Shown here: positions 14,402 to 20,546 of the stretch, piece after piece
Numbering within the stretch: position 1 is the first letter of the stretch
How the letters are laid out: every line of letters starts with the position of its first letter
NCBI GenBank assembly: GCA_018725535.1
Contig: QLUS01000015.1
Span: 1-20,546, forward strand
Direction of reading: 5' to 3'
DNA length: 20,546 nt
Source: Bacillota bacterium
GTDB lineage: Bacteria; Bacillota; UBA994
Translations under genes and position numbers: made by a program
Notes under the pieces: model-generated
Database searches by the model: none
Seen by the model: the letters and a program-made list of their open reading frames with translations, nothing else
Told to the model about the DNA's origin: nothing

Positions 14402-15357
14402 GGATAACCCTCCCCTGTACGCGTAATTATGGTTCCGGCTAAGCCTTGTACAGCTTTGCCGGCCATCTCCAAAGAAGTGATGATGGAACGCTCCCCGCCG
14501 TCTTCAAGGAACCGGATAGCGGCAAGCATTTTCGGCCCCATACTGCCAGCCTTAAAGTGCCCCTCTCCATAGTATCGCTTGGCCTCACTTAGCGCAATAC
14601 ACCGCAAATTCACTTGGTCGGGGGTGTTGAAGTTGAGAGCAACTTCGGATACGTCGGTAAGAATCATCAGTGTGTCGGCCTCGACATCGCAGGCAAGGCG
14701 TTCACCGGCTAAGTCCTTGTCAATTACGGCCTCCACCCCGTAGAGTTTCCCGGCGCGTTCTACGACGGGGATGCCGCCGCCGCCTGAGGAAATCACCAGC
14801 GCCTCAGCATCAAGGAGTGAACGAATGGCAGCGCGTTCTACAATGCGGATGGGGTCCGGAGAGGGCACTACCCTGCGCCAGCCGCCGCGCGCCTTGTCTT
14901 CGCGCATGACCCAGCCCTTTTCTGCACTAAAGCGCGCGGCCTCCTCCGCTGTGTAGAAGGACCCAATGGGTTTGGTTGGGTGTTTAAAAGCCGCGTCGTT
15001 TTCGTCTACCAGCACTTGCGTAACTAGGCTCACAACGGGCCGGGGAAGGGCGCGCTCCGTGAGAATGTTAGTCAGCGACTGCTGAATCATATAGCCGATC
15101 TGCCCCTGCGTGGCTGCGCCGCACATATCCAGCGGCATTGCCGGAACCTGCTCTTTGGCTATCTCGTTCTGTAATAACACTGCCCCCACTTGCGGACCGT
15201 TCCCATGCGTTACTATTACCTGGTTGCCTGCCTCCACGAGGTTAGCTACGGCCATACAAGCCGTGTGTACATTAGCCCGCTGTTCCTCCGCTGTGCCCTT
15301 CTGTTTGGACTGCAGAATAGCATTTCCACCAAAAGCGATAACAATACGTTTAGACAT
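14392..15357 (-). CDS. arcC: Carbamate kinase
   Basis: Carbamate kinase uses carbamoyl phosphate and ADP to make ATP, ammonia and CO2. It has 321 aa. Visible signatures are KRIVIAFGGNAIL at the N-terminus, VTHGNGPQVG (about 65-75), PIGSFYT in the middle, SSGGGGIPVV (substrate/nucleotide loop), EAVIDKDLAGERLA, and GSMGPKMLAAIRF near the C-terminus. The start is ATG 15357, with AAGGAGG nine bases upstream. The open frame extends to 15468, but that part is translated repeat spacer and should be left out. Its stop overlaps the start of the carbamoyltransferase gene, so the two are translationally linked. This is the ATP-yielding step of citrulline or arginine breakdown. Confidence 0.95.
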   Translation of the reverse strand: MSKRIVIAFGGNAILQSKQKGTAEEQRANVHTACMAVANLVEAGNQVIVTHGNGPQVGAVLLQNEIAKEQVPAMPLDMCGAATQGQIGYMIQQSLTNILTERALPRPVVSLVTQVLVDENDAAFKHPTKPIGSFYTAEEAARFSAEKGWVMREDKARGGWRRVVPSPDPIRIVERAAIRSLLDAEALVISSGGGGIPVVERAGKLYGVEAVIDKDLAGERLACDVEADTLMILTDVSEVALNFNTPDQVNLRCIALSEAKRYYGEGHFKAGSMGPKMLAAIRFLEDGGERSIITSLEMAGKAVQGLAGTIITRTGEGYPCQ

Positions 15358-15390
15358 ATAATGAGGCCTCCTTGTGTGTGTAGTGGCTGT

Positions 15391-15537
15391 GAATCGTGAA
15401 TCATGAACTACGGGGTGGCTATCCGCTTTCCGCTTGGGGCTTGGAAGCAAACAAAAATCAAAAATCAAAGATCAAAAATCAAAGACGGGGTGGCTTTCAG
15501 CGGTCAGCCGTCAGCTGTACGCCGTAAGCCGTAAGCA
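15391..15537. repeat. Heptamer-period array between orr and arcC
   Basis: This is the clearest example: 147 bases that can be cut into 21 consecutive 7-mers. Blocks include gaatcgt and gaatcat (15391-15404), ctatccg and ctttccg (15419-15432), aaaatca x3 with aagatca (15454-15481), gtcagcc and gtcagct (15503-15516), and gtacgcc, gtaagcc, gtaagca (15517-15537). The array ends a few bases from the orr stop codon. The phase across unlike blocks is read by eye. Confidence 0.92.
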
Positions 15538-15540
15538 GCT

Positions 15541-16596
15541 CTACCCCACCACCTTCCGCACATACGGCGATGTTGCGGCTGCCAGCAGCGCGCCGTATCC
15601 GGGGATGAACGAGACCCAATCGCCCACGCGAACACTAGGGGCGGCGGTAACGTCGAGAAGCAGGTGGTCGCTACTCGCGCCAATTACCTCCGCTCCGGGG
15701 AGCAAAGGGGTGAGCCCCGCGGGGACTGTGTCCTGGCGACCGAGACTTAAGATGGCCCGTTGGCGGAGTCCACGGTCTACAAAGGATGGCACAGCGCCGA
15801 ACGCGTCTTGCCCGATAGTGCCAATGGGGACGGAAGGCTTAAGCTTAAGCTCGATTATCTCTGCGGTGAGTGTACAGGCGTCTAGATAAGCACCAGGCAA
15901 CGGTTGACGGTCAACGGTCTCTCTGCCTAGTATAATGCCTTCACCGATGCGCAAATTGTTGATGCCCACAGGGAATTGGTCAGAGAACAGCCACGCCAAA
16001 CTGCTCGAATTGCCCCCCGACGCCACCAACTTGCGGCCTAGGCATGCCTCTGCTGCTACGGCTAACTCACGGAGGAGCGCCATATTGTTTTCATCGGGGA
16101 TAACGCCGCCGTAGCAGGCCAGATTAGTGCCAATCCCAATAACCTCGATATTGCGAAGCTTAAGGCTGCCGATAAGCATAGGCAGGAGATCCTTTGGCCA
16201 CACACCTTCGCGCAAGTCGCCCACGTCGACCATAACAACAACGCGGTGGGTCACACCGAGCTCACCTGCCGCGCGGTTTAGTGCTAGCAGCGTACACAGC
16301 TCAGAGTTGAGTGAGACATCCGCTAGACTAACGACTTCTGCCGCTCGACTGACGGAGGGCAGGCGCAGTAGCACAAACGGCCCCGGCACACCTGCCTTAC
16401 GCATTGCCGCAATGTTCTCTAGGCGCGAATCTGCGATAGCTTCTACCCCGGCCCGCTTAAAAGCAAACGCCACTTCGGAAAGTCCGGCCATCACCTTGGT
16501 CACTCCATAAACGCTTACCCCTCTGCTTTGCGCTCGCTCGCAGATTAGCCGGGCATTGTGCTCAAGTTTCTTAAGATCAATCGTTAAGACAGCCAC
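15541..16596 (-). CDS. orr: Ornithine racemase (alanine racemase-like PLP enzyme)
   Basis: This 351-aa fold-type III PLP racemase is related to, but clearly distinct from, Alr. It has the N-terminal VLTIDLKKLEHNARLICE and VYGVTKVMAG with K34 as the probable PLP lysine. MVDVGDLREGVWP (about 125-138), GIGTNLACYGG, ASGGNSSSLAW and NNLRIGEGIILGRE are typical of the ornithine racemase/YhfX-like group. The start is GTG 16596, with GGAGG six bases upstream. A longer frame to 16611 would overlap the preceding gene and lacks a spaced ribosome site. It follows the MutL-like gene by one base and lies in the oraS-oraE unit, so L- to D-ornithine conversion for OraSE is the natural role. Confidence 0.9.
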   Translation of the reverse strand: MAVLTIDLKKLEHNARLICERAQSRGVSVYGVTKVMAGLSEVAFAFKRAGVEAIADSRLENIAAMRKAGVPGPFVLLRLPSVSRAAEVVSLADVSLNSELCTLLALNRAAGELGVTHRVVVMVDVGDLREGVWPKDLLPMLIGSLKLRNIEVIGIGTNLACYGGVIPDENNMALLRELAVAAEACLGRKLVASGGNSSSLAWLFSDQFPVGINNLRIGEGIILGRETVDRQPLPGAYLDACTLTAEIIELKLKPSVPIGTIGQDAFGAVPSFVDRGLRQRAILSLGRQDTVPAGLTPLLPGAEVIGASSDHLLLDVTAAPSVRVGDWVSFIPGYGALLAAATSPYVRKVVG

Positions 16597-16597
16597 A

Positions 16598-17962
16598 CTA
16601 CACCTCCACACCGAGACTTCTTTGCATGAGCAAGAGAGCCTCGCGCTTGTATTCTTGACTTAGAACGCCCAGTACTCCTAAGTTGTAGTCGCGGTCAATC
16701 AGCACTTGGAAGTTTTTTGGGTACATCTCCTGCCTGGCCGTCACGCGCAATGCCGCCTTAAGAATAGCCGCTGCATTAGTAAGTCTAGTGAGCGGCCCGC
16801 CTGTGCCGATAACCCAGCGCACCTCGGTAAGGTCTTTGCCTTGGGCGATGGTACTCCGGCCAAAAGGGCCATAGAGATGCTTGATGCGCCCGACATGACG
16901 CTCTAATGCTGTCTCTACTGCTTTGCGTGTTAACAAGGTTAAAGCCCGGTACTGCTCGGGTGTAGTTGGTATGGGCGGCCACCCGTCAAGAACGCGGGGG
17001 AGGTCTATTCCTTCTTTCTCGGCCTCGTGAGGTTTAACCAAATCGGCGATATGGCGAACATTCACATAGACCCCGAGGTCGCCTTCAACTGTGCGTTTAG
17101 CTTTTGGCTCTGGACTCACCAGCAAACGCGCGAGTTCTTCGCTCCCCTGTGTTACCGAGTGCACATCGGTTGTGGCTCCTCCCACATCTACTACAAGTAG
17201 GTCCCCTAGCTGTTCGTGGAGGGCTTCCGCCGCCTTCATCACCGCACCGGGCGTGGGCAGGATACTGCCTTGCACCATCTCACGGATGCGCTCCATACCC
17301 GGTGCATGCACAATGTGTTCCTCAAATACCTGCTGGATTACCGTACGTGTCGGCTCGATGCAGAGTTCGTCAATGCGCGGATAGACATTGTCGACCATAA
17401 ATAGATGCTTACCCGAAGCTTTGATTATCTCCGCCACTTCCTGTCGGCAGGCAATGTTCCCAGCATAGATGACAGGGGCTGCGAGGGGCAGAGAGGCAAT
17501 TTTCCCGGCGTTCGCTATCGCCGTGGCGCGCTCGCCGTAGTCTACGCCCCCCGCCAGCAAGATGATGTTTGGCGCGGTGTCCATTATCTCACGCAGATTC
17601 TGCGCAGCTAGTTCCCCGCTTGTTACCAGCTTGACGATAGCACCCGCGCCGAGGGCCGCTTCCCTAGCTGCCCTAGCGGTCATATCGTAGGCTAAGCCGT
17701 GCACAGTCATACGCAAGCCGCCCGCAGCACTGCTCGTTGCAAGCATGCGCTTCCATGTTAAGTTCGTCCCGAGAACGCACTTTAGGTCTCGCACCGCCTG
17801 TTCAAGGCCTACCATGACATCTCCCTCTAGGACCGAGGTAGGTGCTACTCCCTGCCCTAGGAAACGAGGTTCTCCCTCCGCGAACCCTGCAAAGGCGTTA
17901 ACAACAGTCGTAGTGCTGCCGATTTCTGCAACTAAGACATCGGCAACAAGTGACCGATTCAA
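16598..17962 (-). CDS. GlmL/MutL-like ATPase associated with ornithine aminomutase
   Basis: This 454-aa protein belongs to the MutL/GlmL family of ASKHA (actin/Hsp70-fold) ATPases encoded next to B12-dependent mutases; it is unrelated to the DNA-repair MutL. The phosphate-1 loop is VLVAEIGSTTTVVNAF near the N-terminus. IILLAGGVDYGE and the phosphate-2 loop LLVVDVGGATTDVHSV are in the middle. The adenosine segment is WVIGTGGPLTRL towards the C-terminus. The TTG start at 17962 overlaps the oraE stop as TTGA. Family members are thought to act as reactivating or assembly factors for the cobalamin enzyme. That role fits its place between oraE and orr but is not shown by sequence alone. Confidence 0.9.
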   Translation of the reverse strand: MNRSLVADVLVAEIGSTTTVVNAFAGFAEGEPRFLGQGVAPTSVLEGDVMVGLEQAVRDLKCVLGTNLTWKRMLATSSAAGGLRMTVHGLAYDMTARAAREAALGAGAIVKLVTSGELAAQNLREIMDTAPNIILLAGGVDYGERATAIANAGKIASLPLAAPVIYAGNIACRQEVAEIIKASGKHLFMVDNVYPRIDELCIEPTRTVIQQVFEEHIVHAPGMERIREMVQGSILPTPGAVMKAAEALHEQLGDLLVVDVGGATTDVHSVTQGSEELARLLVSPEPKAKRTVEGDLGVYVNVRHIADLVKPHEAEKEGIDLPRVLDGWPPIPTTPEQYRALTLLTRKAVETALERHVGRIKHLYGPFGRSTIAQGKDLTEVRWVIGTGGPLTRLTNAAAILKAALRVTARQEMYPKNFQVLIDRDYNLGVLGVLSQEYKREALLLMQRSLGVEV

Positions 17963-20160
17963 ATGAGGTTACGCTCACGGCGGTTCTTCACCATAAAGCT
18001 AGCTACATGAATCCCCTTGGTGCCTCGGCCAAATCCGGCGTCAAGGTTACATTCCACCGCCAGCTCATGCGTTACCTGTGTGCCTCCGCCAATTAAGATC
18101 AAGCGACTGCGCACGCCTTTCTCTACGCACAAATCGTGTAACCTCCGCATATTGATGCGGTGGATGTCGGCGTGGGTGATGATGGTGCTGATTAAAATAG
18201 CGCGAGCATCCAGCTCTATGGCGGCGTCGACAATCTTCTCTAGCGAGACAGAGGTGCCTAAGTAGTGGCACTCCACGCCATAGCCCTCTATCCCTCCGTG
18301 CTTAATGTCGATGACTTCGCGTAAACCTACAGAGTGCTCGTCGTTGCCTACCGTGGCCGCGACTATGCGCAGCGGTTGGGCATGGAGGTCTTTACGCACT
18401 TCGTCGGCACTTAAAACCACTTCTTCGGGGGGTAGCTTTAGAGTATTGATGTCGATTGTGGCGTCTAAAATGCCCTTAACCTCGACATAAGTACCCTCGG
18501 CGTGTTGCATAACCTGTTTGTGAATGACCTGCGGGTCGCGCAAGTTCATCTGTTTGGCGAGCTCCAAGGCGCTAAAGTGCGCAGTCCTCGGCTCGGCAGG
18601 GATAAACATTTGCACCGCCACGACACCGTCGCCCGCCCACTCCACTTCGGGCTTGATCAAACCTAACTCTCTCTGGTCGCGCGTCGCGGCCATACGAGTT
18701 GCGACGTTATCGACAGCATCGAGTTCGTCGATATAGGCAATCTTGGCGGGGTCACAGAGCGAACATCCGCCCACCGGCCCACACACATTAGACGCAAACT
18801 GCGGTGGGATATTGTTGTACCCGTAGTGGTGACAAACCGGCGCAAAATAGTCTGCGTCGCGCTCGACAATAGTGTCGACACCGATGCCGCCGTGGCTCTT
18901 CCTTACAATGCCGTCGCCGTTGCGCTCTGGGTAGTAGCCGCTGTCCACAAAAAAGCCAGCTTCCACGGCCTTGAAATACCCGCCCACGGCCAGCATTTCT
19001 TCCATAAAGAGCACAGCGCGCTCTTTTAGCTCGCGCACTCTTGTTCCGAGCACGCCGTCGCGCTTGATTTCTACCATGTCGCTAAGCCCGTCCATGGCTA
19101 AGAGTGCCTGTTTGGCGGTGCTGACGGCGTTAATGTTGTAGTAGTGCCAAGGCACATTGCGTCCCTCATCGGGAGTAATGGTGCTCTGGATGTCAGCGCT
19201 GGTCAAGCGTGAGATTAAAAGATTAAGCGTGTGACTGACCGTTGCTTCACGCGTGTCGGATTCGATGTACTTGGTGTTCATTTGCGCCCGCATGCGGTAC
19301 TCGCGGAAAAGCTCGCGCAAGGCAACAGCATAGGGCAAGTCAAAGGTGAGCGCAGGTACAGGCGCGGCACTAGGCGGCACGGTCGAGAGACAGATGTTCT
19401 CGGGCTTCATGCCCACTAAACGGCTGTAAGCGCTGTTAATGCCATGTTGCACCAAAAGCTCCGGCATTACCTTCCATCCTTCGCGCGCCGTAGCATTAGC
19501 GTTGTGTGCTCCGTCAATCTGCGCCATGCCCGCGTAGGCCATCAGCGTCTTAGCCACTGCTGCATCTACAAAGCTGCGGTGCATATTGACATTGCGGTAC
19601 AGCACATTGTACTGCGGGTCTTGGTGCGCGCCGTTTACGCCTTCCTCGGCAAAGAGCACGGCGATTTCCGGTCCGGCAACGCCGCTGACATAGGAGTGAA
19701 AGTTAATGGGGCGGCCAACTTCGTCCTCGATAAGGTCGAGTGCTTTGCGCGATGCGCGGACTTGTTTGCGCGTAATGGGGACGCCGCCGATACCCTCTGG
19801 TGTGCCTTCAATGAGGCCATCGTAATGGCTTTGTCCGGCGGTGCGGATAACCATAATGTGGTCTGCCCCATGCCAAGCAGCCATACGCATGCGGCGGATA
19901 TCGTCTTCGAAGCGGCCGGAGGCAATCTCGGTCGTAATTACACAGTCGGGTTGTGGGTCGATATGCCCAAAGTATTTGGCCGAGGGGAGCGGTATGCTCT
20001 GGGTGAGTCCTTGGGATGTCTGCTTGAAGGTTAGTCCGTTGATCACCTGCGGACTAACAGGCTTTCGCCAAGTCCAGCCCTTACGGCGCGGACGGTAATT
20101 CTCTAGTCCCTGCAAGATTTCTTCGACGTTGAGCTTCTCATGCTTCACTAACTTGTCCAC
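17959..20160 (-). CDS. oraE: D-ornithine 4,5-aminomutase, large (E, B12/PLP) subunit
   Basis: OraE with OraS converts D-ornithine to 2,4-diaminopentanoate by a radical mechanism, using adenosylcobalamin and PLP. The protein has 733 aa. An N-terminal TIM-barrel part begins with the NYRPRRKGWTWRKP segment. The C-terminal B12 domain carries GNDEHSVG (DxHxxG, His609 as cobalt ligand) and LILIGGGTQVTHE. Lys620 lies eleven residues after that His, the same spacing as His618 and Lys629 of the Clostridium sticklandii enzyme, where the lysine binds PLP. GTG 20160 is preceded by GGAGGTG and overlaps the oraS stop by 13 bases. The MutL-like gene overlaps its end. All key residues that I can check are present. 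Confidence 0.96.
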   Translation of the reverse strand: MDKLVKHEKLNVEEILQGLENYRPRRKGWTWRKPVSPQVINGLTFKQTSQGLTQSIPLPSAKYFGHIDPQPDCVITTEIASGRFEDDIRRMRMAAWHGADHIMVIRTAGQSHYDGLIEGTPEGIGGVPITRKQVRASRKALDLIEDEVGRPINFHSYVSGVAGPEIAVLFAEEGVNGAHQDPQYNVLYRNVNMHRSFVDAAVAKTLMAYAGMAQIDGAHNANATAREGWKVMPELLVQHGINSAYSRLVGMKPENICLSTVPPSAAPVPALTFDLPYAVALRELFREYRMRAQMNTKYIESDTREATVSHTLNLLISRLTSADIQSTITPDEGRNVPWHYYNINAVSTAKQALLAMDGLSDMVEIKRDGVLGTRVRELKERAVLFMEEMLAVGGYFKAVEAGFFVDSGYYPERNGDGIVRKSHGGIGVDTIVERDADYFAPVCHHYGYNNIPPQFASNVCGPVGGCSLCDPAKIAYIDELDAVDNVATRMAATRDQRELGLIKPEVEWAGDGVVAVQMFIPAEPRTAHFSALELAKQMNLRDPQVIHKQVMQHAEGTYVEVKGILDATIDINTLKLPPEEVVLSADEVRKDLHAQPLRIVAATVGNDEHSVGLREVIDIKHGGIEGYGVECHYLGTSVSLEKIVDAAIELDARAILISTIITHADIHRINMRRLHDLCVEKGVRSRLILIGGGTQVTHELAVECNLDAGFGRGTKGIHVASFMVKNRRERNLI

Positions 20161-20525
20161 TGGCGCACACCTCCTGAAAAGATCTGCTTAATCTGTTCGG
20201 CACCGGCCTCGGTTTGCAGCAACTCGGCAGCCTGCTTAAGTTCAATTTGGTTGGCTGCGGCGAGACGCCACACCACGTGGCCCGCACCTTTGCCAAGCAG
20301 GTCAAGCTCTGTGACGCGTTTGACAATCGCTTGCGCTTCTAGGCTAGAAAACCCCATGCGCAAGATTACCGACCTCTCAATCGAGGGAGAGGTGTGTTTA
20401 GTGGCCATATCTACTAAGGGCTGTGTAATGCTCTGGGCTAATTCCCAGAAGCGCCGCTCTAGTGCGGCCTCGCTAAGATGAGCGAGGTGCGCGCGCCGTG
20501 CGGCAAAATCGTCTGTTCTTTGCAT
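20148..20525 (-). CDS. oraS: D-ornithine 4,5-aminomutase, small (S) subunit
   Basis: OraS is the small helical partner of OraE. It has 125 aa, close to the family's usual 120 or so, and shows RRAHLAHLSEAALERRFWEL at the N-terminus and GKGAGHVVWRLA in the middle, typical of the subunit. ATG 20525 has AGGAGG six bases upstream. The end overlaps oraE, as expected for subunits made in a fixed ratio. It is the first gene visible in this operon; in known clusters the genes ortA, ortB and ord lie next to it, so they may lie just beyond the window. The remaining 21 bases hold only the ribosome site. Confidence 0.92.
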   Translation of the reverse strand: MQRTDDFAARRAHLAHLSEAALERRFWELAQSITQPLVDMATKHTSPSIERSVILRMGFSSLEAQAIVKRVTELDLLGKGAGHVVWRLAAANQIELKQAAELLQTEAGAEQIKQIFSGGVRQWTS

Positions 20526-20546
20526 GGGGGACCTCCTTTTCGCTTT

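Noticed and set aside
15358..15468. N-terminal extension of carbamate kinase.
   Set aside because: It translates the heptamer spacer, and ATG 15357 has a strong ribosome site and a family-like N-terminus.

Overview
The window looks like a chromosomal segment of a Gram-positive bacterium of the Bacillota, most likely an uncultivated Clostridia-like amino-acid fermenter. The reasons are the gene order acpS-alr-antitoxin-mazF and cdaA-cdaR-glmM-glmS (both as in Bacillus and Clostridia), a glmS ribozyme, strong AGGAGG ribosome sites with many GTG and TTG starts, and an ornithine aminomutase cluster. Nearly everything is on the minus strand. Only one gene, a 3-hydroxyisobutyrate-dehydrogenase-like enzyme, is on the plus strand.

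Right part (20525 down to 11894, in order of transcription): oraS-oraE-mutL-like-orr form a tightly overlapping ornithine fermentation unit (L-ornithine to D-ornithine to 2,4-diaminopentanoate, with an ATPase likely to maintain the B12 enzyme). Carbamate kinase and ornithine carbamoyltransferase follow, then a P-loop protein of the cyclic 2,3-diphosphoglycerate synthetase family. OTC and carbamate kinase can turn citrulline into ornithine plus ATP, so the ornithine made there can feed OraSE.

Middle (11742 to 9484): a frameshifted beta-hydroxyacid dehydrogenase on plus, then on minus an ECF sigma factor with a sigma-W-type autoregulatory promoter, a membrane anti-sigma-like protein with a bactofilin-like tail, and a TPR protein. 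As sequenced, sigma and anti-sigma each lack one base at a G/C run.

Left part (9484 to 1): the TPR gene runs into cdaA-cdaR-glmM-glmS (c-di-AMP synthesis, its regulator, glucosamine-phosphate supply). A glmS ribozyme sits so close to glmM that its predicted cleavage site lies inside the last codons of glmM. After a terminator come acpS, alr, a consensus sigma-A promoter, an intact EndoAI-type antitoxin, a doubly broken mazF toxin, and a D-cysteine desulfhydrase that leaves the window.

The most unusual sequence-level feature is a set of intergenic spacers filled with short tandem repeats of changing sequence but a constant 7-base (or 14-base) period. They occur at six places and often abut or include stop codons of neighbouring genes. 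I saw no tRNA, rRNA, CRISPR array, IS element or phage gene.
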